From contig NC_061783.1 of NCBI RefSeq assembly GCF_022458985.1, forward strand, positions 9,144,413 through 9,208,412: DNA of 64,000 nt, given 5' to 3'. Below, in pieces: positions 25,701 to 38,100 of the stretch. The position numbers and the translations under genes are program-made. The notes beneath the pieces were generated by a model that saw nothing but the letters and a program-made list of their open reading frames with translations, made no database searches and had not been told where the DNA came from. This stretch comes from Mugil cephalus (taxonomy: Eukaryota; Chordata; Actinopteri; Mugiliformes; Mugilidae). How positions within the stretch are numbered: position 1 is the first letter of the stretch; the number at the start of each line of letters is the position of its first letter.

Positions 25701-28608
25701 ACCACTTTTCTGTTACACCCATAAAGAAGGGACATAGACTTCTATTACATGCCCAACGCCTTCACATTTGACACTATGGCTAACTTCATCTGTGTCCCTG
25801 TCCTTACTTGTAGTGCACTGATGGCTGGAGCCGAGTATGTGCGGTGTAGGACCTCCATGCTTTTCAGCAGGAGGTTGAGTTCCTGGAGATATGATTCACA
25901 TTCTTCCAGGTCTAAAGGAAAGAGAGATTATTATTAGATAAAAGCTTAGAACGAGGGCTCGTGATAACAGACCCCTCCACAGTTTGTAAACAATGTATTT
26001 TGAGGGGCGGGGCTTGACTGGAAGCAAAAGATCTCAAACACTATAGCCTGTAAACAGCTGTTAGCATATCTCAAGAGAGTTGTTTTGGCAAGAAGGGACA
26101 AGGGAAACGCATATTTTAGAGAATAAACTAATATGTTCACTCCCTGAGACCCTGAATGTTATTTTAAAAAGTTGACTCTGACTAATGGGACCACATTCAC
26201 TGACCCCTACGCTCTCACTCACTGGATGGACGATTTGACCAAAGTAGGACACAGAGGGGTCTGTCTTTATCAAGAGAAGCCTCTCCAACAGAGATAGTAC
26301 AAGAAGTAAGTGGCACCACTGTGGAGGGTAATGTAGTAAATGCAACTTCTGTTTGGACACCCATGAAACACGCAGCTAACGTTTACTTAGCCCGCAGTTA
26401 GCATTAGCATGCATGTGTAACAAGAATCCCCTAAATAATGATTATGATTGGCAATCAATAAAACTTTGTGTTTTTGATTTTTTTTTTTTTTTTTTAGTTT
26501 TGGCACCAAAACAAAACAGCAAGACGACATTTTCATGGTTGACAGTGACGGTTTTCGCCTCAAGCTTCCCTCTGTTTTGCCTCCAGCTAACATTGTGACA
26601 TCACAGTGACGTAGACCATGCAGGGGTTTGTAGATAAAACAGAACATGAAAGACTTCAACTAAAAGGAAGTAATGCTGAGAAGGAACAGCGACGAGTCAG
26701 CCAGCAGAAGCAGACAGAAATAGAAAAAAAAAACAACAAACCTTTGCAGCACTTGTCCATGTCCTCTGAGGAGTGGAGCCAGGAGCTGACCTTAGCCTGG
26801 TGGACTGACGCCTGCTTGGTAAGGGTAGACCTCTGTTTGAGATTAGAAAGAGCGATACCGGTAATCTCACATCCTTACGGCAACAGTGGAGACATTTCTT
26901 TTCCTCGGAAAGGACCACAGGACAACTTACTTTCCTAAGGGAATCATTAAGCGAAGGGGAAGATGCGGCGTGGGGGTGGAAGAGATGCCTCTCGTGAGGA
27001 TACATAGCGATTTCGTTCTGCCGAAACACCCGGTGATTGCGCAGCTTTGACACCCACTCCTCAAACAGCTCAGGAGTCTTCACCTGGGTGACACAAATTC
27101 AAATTAGGAGCAATAACTTGTTGAAAACTCTTGCGCATGTCTCTGTGTGGAACAGACACGGGAAATGCTGCAGATGCTGAGGAATTCAACTGAGCCTCGG
27201 GATGTACCTTTAGGTGATAGATGTTATCCTCTGTGTCCAGGTCGATGCACATGGCTTTCTTCTTGATTGACATAACAGAGAGGCCGACATCGATGCAACC
27301 GTGAAGCTTCCCTTTCTTCAGCTGTGCAAAAATAATTGCAGTTAGTGTTTAGTTTGGGTGTGGAAGAATGACAGACAGATGATTTCAAAGGTGATACCTA
27401 CATCAGTCCCACGCTTTGCATACTTCAAGATGCCTTTCTCCAACATGAAGTATCTCTGAGCAGAAAATAACAAATGGAATCAATAGTCTTTCGTGGAAGA
27501 AACAAGGTCATTACACATGCGTTATATACCGATAAAGAGCGTATGCAAGCGCTGTGAAGCTTTCACCGTTTGACATTTTACAACAGAAATAAGGGAACAG
27601 TCGTATTGTGGAGAATGTCTGTGTGCAGATATAAACACGGTTTACAAGCACACTTACATCTGACAATAAAAACAAAGTACGCTGACAAGGCGCCCTGGTA
27701 GAACTCGAGGTCCCTTATCAGCAAAAAAAAATATGGACTATTAAAGGGGCAGTTCCATCATCGCACATGGCACAAGTTTCCAGGTATGTCTCAGAAAGGG
27801 AGGCGGGGGAGGGTTATGAGTCAGGATTACAGTACATCAGCTGGGAATAAAAACAATGGAAAGAAGGAAATGCTGAGAACTATTAGTGGCGGTAAGGAGG
27901 AAATGCGGATATAGACTAAAGGTATTAAAAGGCAGCAGGAAACAACTCTAGGTAGACATTAAGGGAAGACTATAAATATTCCTGGTTCAATCTTAGCTAC
28001 AAGATCGACCAACCAAACCAGTTGAAACTTTCCACAACACGGAAAATATGCCCAAAATGAACTTGAGTGAACTTGACGCGTCTCGCTGCTGTGGGGCTTT
28101 AAGAGGGTCAGTGCTGAGGTGCTCACCTTATGCCACCCCTTCATGGGCCACTTCCTCCTCTTGAGCAGGAGGCCTTCCTGTCTGGCAGGCTCCTGCATGC
28201 TGGCAGGAACCCCCCTGAGCCCCTCCACAATCTCCCAGCTATCCTGAAAGGAGACACGGGAGAAATACAGCATGAGTCTTGAAGTATCAGAGGTATCTAT
28301 GTAACACACGTCAACATCCTCGGAGATATCGTTTAAGTGGAATACCGTTATCGCTACAAAACTAGTCTTTGTACTTTGTTTGAATTAATACTAGACAACA
28401 CGTACACACACAGACACACGAGCGTAACCTCTGCAATATCTGACCTACTTCACAGCCCTCTGGATAAACACGGCACAATTGAAATTCACCAAATCAGAGG
28501 TCAGTCGACAAACACATTCACATGCGCGGACCCCCGAACAAATACCTGGTTGCTGTCATGTTTAGACGACCCGCTGCTGTCACTGTGAGTGGGGGACGGT
28601 GATGTCAT
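17192..28608 (-). CDS. osbpl3: osbpl3, oxysterol-binding protein-related protein 3 (ORP3)
   Basis: Lipid-transfer protein that acts at ER-plasma membrane contacts and in R-Ras and adhesion signalling. Coding exons: 28608-28546, 28243-28127, 27455-27402, 27321-27208, 27083-26931, 26832-26742, 25911-25808, 25593-25504, 25397-25238, 25099-24975, 24881-24756, 23549-23456, 22428-22193, 21720-21583, 20379-20316, 19967-19889, 19744-19600, 18685-18541, 18454-18328, 17659-17537, 17288-17192. All phases agree; 814 residues (human about 887). Order: [13 protein letters not shown]-terminus; PH domain about 40-150 ([29 protein letters not shown]); [13 protein letters not shown] motif EFFDAQE at 384-390; ORD from about 455 ([37 protein letters not shown] signature across two exons, [12 protein letters not shown]); C-terminus ELRRDPGF...PVLW. 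The missing residues lie mainly before the FFAT exon. Family assignment is near certain; a/b paralogue unknown. Confidence 0.96.
17200..18327 (-). other. osbpl3 3' introns
   Basis: Besides exons 17288-17192 and 17659-17537, the sequence to 18328 is AT-rich intron with an A-run near 17762 and no other recognised feature. Confidence 0.6.
19110..19205. repeat. Teleost interspersed repeat, opposite orientation
   Basis: Starts CATCCATCAACTATTACTGC and continues with GAGGGTCAGAGGGGGGCTGGAGCATATCCCAAGTGTCA in two parts, the reverse form of the family seen at 7395 and 21343. Confidence 0.6.
19755..19782. repeat. (CA)n microsatellite beside an osbpl3 acceptor
   Basis: Fourteen CA units, immediately upstream in the sense direction of the exon starting at 19744. 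Confidence 0.95.
20316..20379 (-). CDS. osbpl3: osbpl3 exon carrying the OSBP signature
   Basis: A 64-base exon coding [20 protein letters not shown]. Joined to the preceding exon, which ends in EQ, it completes the EQVSHHPP family signature that binds phosphoinositide headgroup in ORDs. Donor GTGAGT. Confidence 0.95.
20602..21252. mobile_element. Inverted-repeat element in osbpl3 intron, with a second element nested in it
   Basis: Left arm 20602-20680 and right arm 21171-21252 are about 75-base inverted copies; both carry ACAAGTTAAAACC and AACAGCGCCCTCTTCCTGTT in reverse-complement orientation. Between them a second pair of shorter inverted ends (CCGTTTCCATTAC near 20690; GTAATGAAAACGC near 20980) marks a nested MITE-like element. 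No transposase frame. Confidence 0.65.
21343..21460 (+). repeat. Teleost interspersed repeat
   Basis: Reads CTGTGATCGACTGGC..CTTGTTCAGGGTGTACCCTGCCTCTC and ends AAGCGGTTACAGAAAATGAGTGAATG, the familiar 3' part of an abundant fish repeat. Adjacent to the inverted-repeat element at 20602-21252. Confidence 0.75.
22429..23455 (-). other. osbpl3 intron with (AT)n run
   Basis: AT-rich; an (AT)n stretch at 22963-22985 and a T-run near 23419-23450. No gene recognised. Confidence 0.6.
23550..24755 (-). other. osbpl3 intron, nothing recognised
   Basis: No exon-like or repeat sequence that I can name; short open frames only. Confidence 0.6.
24756..24881 (-). CDS. osbpl3: osbpl3 exon with the FFAT motif
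   Basis: Codes [20 protein letters not shown] at its centre; the EFFDAQE core is at 24803-24783. In ORP3 this motif binds VAP proteins on the ER. Ser residues just before it are typical phospho-regulation sites. Preceded by a 93-base intron. Confidence 0.92.
25912..26741 (-). other. osbpl3 intron, nothing recognised beyond a T-run
   Basis: T-run at about 26480-26497. No coding signal. Confidence 0.6.
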
Positions 28609-28651
28609 CTTTCTGCGACTCGACTGCCTCCTGCCCGCCGTTGTGTCGTTT
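28545..28651 (-). other. osbpl3: osbpl3 first coding exon with short 5' UTR
   Basis: Acceptor CCACAG before 28651, ATG at 28608-28606, donor GTATTT after 28546. The N-terminus is Ser-rich ([20 protein letters not shown]), similar in character to human ORP3 before QDSWE. Confidence 0.8.
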
Positions 28652-29355
28652 CTGTGGAAACCGCAGCAGCGCAGATCACAGCAGAGCCTCCAGGAGCATC
28701 ACTCTGACCTTTGAAGGCCACGGCAACAGTCAGCACTGCAGAGATGAGGGGGGGCGAAACGAGGTGATGTCAGCGCAAAGGTTACGGGAGCTTATTATGA
28801 AGAGAACGGCAGCGGGCATACAGCAGTTAAAAACAGAGGAATCGCTTACTCACAGCGTGCCCAATGACTAATTGTGAAATCCCCACAGTCCATAGTGGGT
28901 GAGCATAAATATCCAGAACACAATCATGATCATGAGCCCTCTCACATACAGACTGTGAATATATACGGGAGTTCAAATGTTCTCCGACAGATGACTGGCT
29001 ATAAATGGACTGATAAATATGAACTAAGTGCACTTAAATTATTTATGCCGACGTCAGTACCATACAAGTGTCGTGATCAAAGGCCTGCTGCTGATAAAAG
29101 CATCAGGAATTCAGTAAAAAAAAAAAAAAAAAAACCTTGGTGAGAGAAAAGAGTGTGAAACAAACAAGATGAAAAATAAAATCCTCCCTACTCGCGAGTA
29201 TTTCATGTTTGAGATGTAACCTCAATATTGGTGAGATCAAACTAGTACAAACCAACTATTTTTAGAAAGAATAAGCTAAAATCAGCCCACAGTGATATGA
29301 TTAGTGGAACCTTTCACATGTGAGGCCTGTGTTAAATAGTAGCAAGTTCCTTATA

Positions 29356-29450
29356 TTCAATTCAATTCTATTTATGTATTTTATTTTATAAAGCGCATTT
29401 CATGCACAAGAAAGACTCAATGTGCTTTACAGGAGGTATACATAGTTACA
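29356..29450. repeat. Teleost interspersed repeat (AGCGC...GTGCTTTACA type)
   Basis: TTCAATTCAATTCTATTT followed by TAAAGCGCATTTCATGC and AATGTGCTTTACAGG, a pattern seen in many dispersed fish repeats. In the large first intron of osbpl3. Confidence 0.6.
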
Positions 29451-32400
29451 ATACAAACAGTTACATAAAAATCAATTCAGAATTGGAATTCGTGGTCAAA
29501 TATGTACATATTCATAAATCTACATATACATTTACTGTTTGCATTTACTTAATTTTCATTCTATTGAATTAAAAACTGGATCCATGCTATTAGCTGCTTC
29601 AGTCTCTTTTTGTGTCAGAATTTTACATCCAGCTATGCATTTTCAGCTCAGTTTGTGATTGTTGATATGAGTGAGTTTGCCCGACAGGTCTGAGGAGTTT
29701 TGTGTAATTCCCACGTGTATGATCACACGGAGCGCGCGGGGAACGTCACACCCCACTTGCCGAACAGAACATGCTCCAGCCTGGCTGTGCCTCCAGGTGT
29801 GTTTTAACGCCACTCCCTTTGTGCGTCGCTGCCCCCGTCTAATACCTGCGCTGCTCTAAGTGTGTGCAGTGCGTACATCCTTCTGGTGCATTAACACGGA
29901 GAGGAGAGAGGCCTGCGCGTCCTCGCAGGCAACGCGAAGTTGTGTCAACTTTTGGATTTGAAGTGCTGCTAGAAACATCCTCTGCGAGCTCTTCGGTGGT
30001 TTCACTGAGTGTGTGTGTGTTCTGTAACTCCCCAGGGCCTCGCTTTTAGTCCGTGCCATGTTCAGGACGTGAGTCATCAACAGGAAAGAATGTGCTCCGT
30101 GCTTCGATACCCTCTATACACACACCACAACACACGGCCGGCTACAGTGAAACACTTGGCTAAAAGCAGACCGAAACACACGGACGGCCCACTTAGCTCA
30201 CGGCTCTGGAGCACAGGCTAAAAGGACAGGCAACATATTTGAGTAGGTTTCAAATGATAAACTCGATTCAGCCCACCAAGCTGTTCTGCGTGCACTTTTC
30301 AGGCTGCGACACGCCTGCCGTCTCCCGCTGCAAGCGGAGCTTTGCAGGCACGGATCCAGTCAGGAATTTCTCGCACACATAAGTACTGCGCAAATACACT
30401 CGTGTGAAATCTAGATATTCAAGAACAGACGGTTAAACTATCCACGAAATGTGCCGTACGAGCTTGACGTATAGGGACATCAGCGGTGAGTTTAGAGCTC
30501 TGAGCAAGTCGTTTGAATCAAGTACACAATGAGAGGTGAGTGAGGGAAGAAATGTCAAGCACCACTTCACATAACACTGTGTTGCCCTGCCCTCCATTCC
30601 TCAGTCTTTTCCCTTTACACACAACTCATCAGCACAATTTGCAACAGCAAACTTCCTTACAGCAAAACCACAGAAACTGCAACGGCACGATTGCAGAGAT
30701 TTTGCTGTCGCCACCTCCAGACACATTTTAAATGCTAAAAGTCCCGTGTGAGATTAGTTAGTAACGGCTATGACAACCCTCGACGGATGAAATGTAAATG
30801 AAGGAAGGAGACGCGCCACTGAGCAGCCACCGCGTGCCCTCCTTACTGCGACTGACTGATTACTGTACGACCATACTATACCACCGAGACCTCTACACTG
30901 TAAGACTAGAAGTGCTGAGGTTTTGTCTTCGGTCTTACGTAACGGGAGTCAATCATTAATGGAACAACACCTTGTAAATGATCTGTTAAGATGGAAATGG
31001 GTCATTCTCGTGGGTCATTCTCGTGGCAAGGCCACAGGGGATAAAAGGTTTAAAGCTGATGTCAAATGTGACTGTTTACTGTTTGTGTTTTCATGTGTGC
31101 GAGAATCCGTGGGATTAGTGTGCGTGAGGAGGGAAGGTATAAAACAGATGCAAATGGGATTTGAGCTGGTTTTGCGTTAGACCTGAGGGCAACGTCTAGC
31201 AACATGATTCCTGCATGGTCCATTGTGAATGGAGGTAATGCGGCTGCGTCGTAGCGTGTGATCCCTTACACCGCAGGGCACGTAACACAAAAGTACCTCC
31301 GAGGCCCGAGTGTACAATATCAGTTATTCCCCTAAAGTTCACACTTTTGAGAATAGTCTCTGAACAAGTTTTGTGTTGAGTGCAGATGATTCCCAGCAAC
31401 CAACAAAGAGACAAGCATTAGGAAAACAGTGTTCTCTCAGACCTTCACAGCAAATAGCTCTTTTATGTAAAGAACCGTTCGGGAGCATTGTTTTCATAGG
31501 CGTAATTCAACTAAAACTCAAACAGCAATTACCTAACAAGCCATTATGTCCACATGTACATCCTTGTACCACAGGCAACACATACTGCATATTTTTAGAA
31601 AGCCCTGTGGCTTTCATAAAGCCACTAGTTCCAGGCTGAGGAATTGTCAGGCTGGACTTTCCAGTCCTGGTATGACAAACACACACAGACTCACACAGAC
31701 TCACACAGGCATAGACTTAACAGCTAATCTGTCTGCTTTCTGCCACACAAGGTGCCACAGTAGCACGGTTATCAACCTGACAGTCCACCCTGTCGTACAT
31801 CCTCACCATTACTGTCTGACTGGGACTACAAAAAGGTCCTTGCAGATGGCCCATCTGTGACCGCGCAACCAATGAAGAGCTCCGATCTTGCCGTAAAGCT
31901 TCTTTACAGAATTACCGAGGTTAAAGCTGCGCATGATTCTCTGATTATCAAATAGATAGCTGCTTTAAATAGATTCACATCTGGCAATATTTATCGTGCG
32001 CCTTCATACCAAAATTGGCTCCAGAACGGGCTGACGGAAGTGTGGCAGCTTATGTTCTCGGACTGGTCGGTGGCAGCAGCGCTTAGCTTATCTGACCTCT
32101 CACATCCAGTCCGACAGAGTGAACGGCCGGTAGTGTGGCAGGGAGACCGAGTCTCCTTTTTCGAGCATCGGCGTGTGATCACAGAGATGCGCAGCAACCC
32201 CAATGTGCCATTCAACAGTCAGTTATTATCATGTGCGCTCCAAAAAAACACAGAAAACTGCCCGAGAACCAGCCCGCCCTTAGATTCCCGACCAGTGTAT
32301 TTCCGAAAAGCTGCATCACAAAAGATGTCTTACTGTCTTCCTTCCTGCAGAGACAAGGGACACTTTGTGTAGCTGCTCAATCAGGCGTTGCCATGGATAC

Positions 32401-34011
32401 AAAGAAAACCGAGGCAAAGGCAAGAGTATGTTCGGTTTGTTTGTTCTTTATGAAAAATCTGAGGGCATAAAACATGGGGATATTTATAGAGTCCGTTACC
32501 GTTACCAGCAGAAACACGATTTCACATGAGTCTCTGACCAGCTGGCTTGAATGGAAGTAGGGCACGACACCCCATAGCCTCGCACAACACCGAAGCGGGT
32601 TATTCTCAGACCGGCCACTTGGCGCATTAGTCAAACAGGAGTGCTCTGTATTTACCAGCTTTTAAGTGGGTGTTGTGCAAAGGAGAAAGTGACACAGAGA
32701 TAACGCAGTGAGTCACGTCGGCCACGTTGGATGTTTACACCCAAAAAGGCCACGGCAGGGGAAAAAAAAAAAACATTTTAGCTGGACAGAGATCAGCTGA
32801 TTGAGAGATTTGAAATTGAATATCCCGTGGGGCAATCCTCTTTTTGGTTTGAGATCCCGAGGGCGCTGGGACAGCAGCCTGGAACAATGCCCCCTGGAGG
32901 AGGAAATGCAACACTTGCTCAAGGGCACTACAACAAGGAGGATGCATGCCAAAAAAAAATGGGTTTAAGGCAGATTGGTACATTTATGAACCCCGCCCTA
33001 CTTCTAATACCCCACCTGCGTCGGCAAAGAACGATGGTTTTGATACAATGAACTGAAAACTATAAATTTGAGTCACGGATTAATTATTTTTCAGAAAACT
33101 CACAAGATGACACTAAAAACATGTGTATTTTGTCAGGGAATAGTATTCCGTTAAAATAACACAGGGGAAGCAAATGCGCACACAAAAGCTGGAAGTTGGA
33201 AAAACTGGCATTAAGTGCTGAGCAATCCCTTCAGCTTCGGCTCTTCCTGCCCGATCAGACAGACAGCTGCTGTCGACAAAACATTTAAAGGCTTTCCAGT
33301 AAGTACAAGACCTGTAATTTAACCTACAGCCCTTTACTGCCTATGGTGGACAAATGCATCTTTATGAACCCACATCACCCTTAGCTCTTAGCTGCGATGT
33401 GAACTCCGGGGTCATCACTTTGTTTATATCAGTCTGGATGTGCTGGAGTGGCAGAGATCCACAGGGAATCTGTGACTGGCACTGTGATAGCGATGCCATG
33501 CATGCATGTGATCTTGTCTGCTAAAGTCAAATAGGAAAGTGAAAGTGCAGAAACGCTCGGTGGCATTTCATGAAAGAGTGGCACGCAGGTATTTTAAGCA
33601 TCACATAAACTGCCGATTTGTTCCTTGTCAAAATAACAACTAATGCGTTGTAGTAAAGGTTTCCAAAGACCAAAGTGATGTCCACTCTTATCCTGCAAGA
33701 TTGAGAAACTTTTATTGTTAAAATCCTTGACTAATTAATTAATCTGATGACTCAAAATGATAAGTGTGGCCTCATGGAAAACACACAGCTGTCATAACTG
33801 TACATGTGAATCATACCGAGATAGCGTACACAATGTTTATACTGTAACAGACGCGATTAAATGAGCAGGCAAAGTGAGCCTCCTACATGACCTTAATATT
33901 TCATATAATCAGACTGAAAACGTGGAAAACTACTAGTTTTATTATACTCAGGGCTGGTTGAATCACATATGACGGGGACAAACTCCATGGAGAGTAACCA
34001 CAGGTGTCCCG

Positions 34012-34036
34012 TTTTTTTTTTTTTTTTTTTTTTTTT
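34012..34036. repeat. Poly-T run
   Basis: 25 T residues. Confidence 0.95.
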
Positions 34037-34431
34037 AATCCACAGCCCCGCTCGGTTCCAGCTGCCAACGAAGCAATTCAAACTTGTCGGCGCAGACAAA
34101 ATGTCCCAAATTCGACCCATGTGTCCCTGAACTCGATAGCGGCACCGGTCAGATATCACACGTCACAAGCCACCAAAAGTAGAGTCCCACACGCGAACCG
34201 GGCACCAAATATGTCACGAGGAATCCATTAATAATTCTATCGACAGCGATAATTCACACGACAGCAGGAGGACGTGGCCGGCGAGAGACGCCACATGAGC
34301 GCTGACAACTCTCAATTCAAACGGAAGCTACACAATGGGAGCAACAACACGACTTGAAATGAGTATTAATTAAAAAAGAAAAAAGAAAGAAATGAAAAAG
34401 AATGAAAGAAAGAAAGAAAAGAAAAGCTTAC

Positions 34432-34640
34432 GGTTCTGCGGCGAAAGCTACAGCATGCTATCCTGTCAGCCGAGGGAGATACGGTACCTGCCTCAAACTA
34501 GTGCTGCTCGCTCCAACGCTCCAGCGAGGTAGACGGGGAGGGGCTTGCAAGGTGGGCAGGAGTTGACTGGCGTCCTCTCGGAGCCAATCACGACCGAGGA
34601 TAATGGCGAGGAGGGCGGGGGATAAATGACGGGGCGGGGA
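34432..34640 (-). promoter_or_regulatory. Candidate osbpl3 untranslated first exon and GC-rich promoter
   Basis: In the osbpl3 sense, a GC-rich block (about 34500-34640, with GGGCGGG and GGGGCGGGG boxes and a CCAAT on the plus strand) leads into a stretch ending CAGAACC with a GTAAGC donor at 34431. The matching acceptor is before 28651. The exon holds a two-codon upstream ORF at 34456-34448. No TATA box. Inference without transcript data. Confidence 0.5.
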
Positions 34641-34702
34641 CAGAGTGACAGAAATGTCAAAGACAGAGGAAACAGTCAAGGTGAGAGTTAGTTTACCATG
34701 AA

Positions 34703-35122
34703 GCCCAATTTATAGTGCTGCGTTGACCCACGCACGGACCCTACGCGGGTGTGAGACATTTTATACTTATGCGCACACGTGAGTCTGGCTCGTTCTATAC
34801 AAAACGCCACCCAAACACTAGAAGGCGCTGTATTTTTTGTTTCTACTTCCCGCTTCACTTCCTGCTTGACCTAATTCTTGACAAATTTTCATGGAGTCAT
34901 AGAAATGTTTGTATTTCCAAACATTCCCAGTTAACCGCACAGATTCTTTACTGATCCAACACAATCAATTCGAAAATCGCGGAGACGGAGAAGCACCAAG
35001 AAATACTAAAGCAGAAATACGCTACTACCAAGTGGACCAATCACAGCTCTTGCGTTCTGCGTCGCCCATTTCCATGGAGGTGTAGGGAGCCTCTGCGTCA
35101 ATTAAGGCAGACGCATAAATTA
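34703..35122. mobile_element. Candidate Harbinger-like MITE
   Basis: Left end AATTTATAGTGCTGCGTTGA and right end, reversed, AATTTATGCGTCTGC, with CGCACGGACCCTACGCG inside and GGACCAATCACAGCTCTTGCG before the right end. These resemble non-autonomous teleost Harbinger elements. No transposase. Lies directly upstream of the osbpl3 promoter. Confidence 0.45.
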
Positions 35123-38100
35123 CGTCAGACAGCGTCAGATAAAGACCACGTGACGACTCAGCACAAAATTAGCACAACATTGGTGTGACTTGGCTTTAAA
35201 AATACGACATTGATTAGTTTGTAACATCAGTTTTTGTATATGTTTATTCTTCTTCTGACCTCAACCCTTGTGTTACTTAATAAGAAGGAAATTAGCCTGT
35301 CGTCAAAACCTATTAGTACACACACATATGCTTAAATGTAAACTCTCCTAGCTACAGTATTACAGTATTAATTGTTCCATTGCTTGCTTTGTCTGATTAC
35401 TAAATTTTTCCATTCACTTGCCTGTTTATTACTACTCGTGTAGTTATGTGAGAATGCATTCTTCTTCACCTGTGTACCCAGTGAACTGACAAGTGAGTGA
35501 ATTTTACTATGGCTTTACTAAGACAAATGCATCCAGTCACTGTTTTGCCATCAGTCTACTAAGTCTACCAATCTAAAACATACGCTTTTGATATTATCAC
35601 CAGTTTTCAGTTTTGAGATCATTAAAAAAAAATAAAACCCACTATGTGTGGAGGTACAGCTTGTCTTCATAATCCTTCTGCTCTAAGGGCTTCTTGCCAT
35701 AGTCAGCACAATATTTTGTAATTTTCCTCAGACATTTCTGTTGCAAAAGACAGCTTTACCCACAGCTGCTGAATGTTTACTTAAACAATGAGTAAGTGAG
35801 AAAAGTTGCAACACAGATGGAATGAGTGAATGGAGTGAGCGGGCGATGGACGGAGCATGTGTCCGTCTTTCTCTGATTTGCTCAACCCGTTTTCTCCGAA
35901 AAGCTCTGCACAATCAGTTCACCTCTATTGTCCTTGCGGCTCCCTGTACGGCCTTCATGCTGTGGATTTGTTTGCCCAACAAAACAAATTCCCTCCTTTG
36001 CATGGGCACGAGGCTGTCACTTCCTGTCTGAGCTTATTTCTATGGCAACGGAGGGAAGGAAAAACATTAAAAAAAAAAAAAAAAAAAAAAAGAGGGGGGA
36101 GTAGTCTTTGCAAGGGAGAGCTAGGGTGTGCCCACAAGCCTGGAGACGACAACGCTAATAGCAGTGTTTGGGGTTGGGAGGAATGCAGGCTGACTAACCC
36201 TAAGTCAGGCCTGAGACTGAGACAGTGAAGGGGAATGTGTGCGTCCCTCGCTGTCATGTAGTGGTGCAACTTCGGAAATACAGCAGACGTAAAGTGTTGC
36301 TATCTCTGTTTGAATCAGTGTCAAACCCAGCTGGATTCTTGTGAACTTGCCTAAGCAGTGAACAATGGTAGTCACCAGGGAACACACCCTATCATAACTC
36401 ACAGTAGGGACTATTGTACTGACAATGCCTGTCAGTAGCAAAGAAAACACACAGGACCCGTGATAGGTACTAATAGCACAATTCAAATCTTGTTTTTAAA
36501 CGGAGATTGATTAGGAGACCAGGAGACTTCCTCATCTCTGTCCCTTACGGTGCACACAGAGACGTTCCATGTGAGCTGACTGTGTGTGACAGTGTCATCT
36601 GTAGGTTAGTCATGGTAACTGCAGTGCACACAGAGCAGTTTGTATTGATGCAGGAAATTAGAATCTGGGAGGGCCTTAATCCCGCTTGAGACTGAACAAG
36701 AGGGGTCGCCGTTTACTCTGCACTGGACATTTTTACTTTAAGTGTAAGGAGGAGATCAGAACACCCTTCAACTAAAGGTCCTTTCTTTTCTGGAGCTGAA
36801 TCTCCTCCCTGATGCTGGATGTGATTAAACTACAGAATGCAAAAAAATTACACGTGGGGCCTTCGTTATTCCTGTTTCTCTCTCAATTCATGTATTGTTT
36901 GAGAGCAAATAGACTAGTTAGTCTAGTTAAAATGATTAGACATGCAGGATTGCACATGTAAGAACAAACAACACAGGTCTTAAACTATCATATTGTAATC
37001 TTGTGAGGTAAATGGTATTAAACAAGTGGGAGAGTCTGCAGCCACACTGGCTCTGTGAGGTGTACTGTCAGCAGCCTGTATTAGAGGGACGTGTAAAGAT
37101 GGTAATGTGTGTAGGCTTATCTTTGACATGTTGACATGATGTGTTTGGCTGCTAACGTTTGCTAATATATGGCAAACACAAAGTGCACCTGAGGCCAATG
37201 GATCGGGACGCACATGCAAGCAACTGCAAGTATCGGAAGTATTTGACACTAGAGCTAAAACCCTGTGGATTTTTAGTGTCTGCATTCATCTGGACGAGAA
37301 CATTGATGCAAAGTTTTTTAAGGTGCCAAAGCTGTCAAGATATTTTTCACTAATTAGCCACATTCACAGGGCTCTGTCCAGTAGTTGAGATAATTCAGTA
37401 CGACTGAACAGACAGTTATTTGCAGTTATTCAACACAAATACAGTAGACATCGAGTCTGTATGGTCCATGACGGTTTGTTAAACTAGCAAAAAACTTAGT
37501 TTCTCTGCAAGGGCACACAATGCTCTGTTAAGTTATAACATCTGATGTCTGCAGAGGGCGATGTTACACACAGGCAGTGCAATGTGGGGACCCAAACAGC
37601 TGCGGATCAGATGTCTCAGCTCTCTAATTTACTGATTGATGACTTTGTTTTAATGACTCACAAAGCCCACATCTTTTTTTCTGCAGCCTTGTTTGTGACT
37701 TGTACTGCATTGTGATTGAGCGATGCTAATCCAGAGATCGTGTCCATATGGGTGCTTTTTTCCCCTGCTTGCTTTCATGTGCTTTTCTTCGTGTGCCCAT
37801 GCGTCTCTATCGCAGTTTTCGGGGTGTTTGAGGTCCTGGGTCTGAGTGTTATCTTCTGTGCAGCCCAGTGGTCTTAACATCTTACAGCATTACAGTCTCC
37901 ATGTCATTATGTGACCGGGGCCAATTATGGGCATCTAGACAGTTTCTATCAAACTTAGTAGATCAAAGAGTCCCCCCTGCCATACACACACACACGCACA
38001 TTATCCTCTACACTAGCTTCCTTATTCCTCTACCTCCACTCCCTCTAGACTTTCAACATGGGCAATAGCAGGCTCTCTAATTTTTTCCAGATGTCGAGTA

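Larger units (their letters stand above)
28652..34431 (-). other. Large 5' intron of osbpl3
   Basis: No second gene recognised. Contains an A-run at about 29118-29134, the repeat at 29356 and a CpG-richer stretch at 29700-30060 that might be an alternative promoter. Confidence 0.5.

Noticed and set aside
25946..26590. Possible gene within an osbpl3 intron
   Set aside because: Short frames on both strands, no motif, and repeat-like composition with a long T-run.
28850..28930. Alternative osbpl3 first exon with GTGAGT donor near 28855
   Set aside because: The donor is good but there is no promoter-like sequence or ATG support upstream; too weak to annotate.
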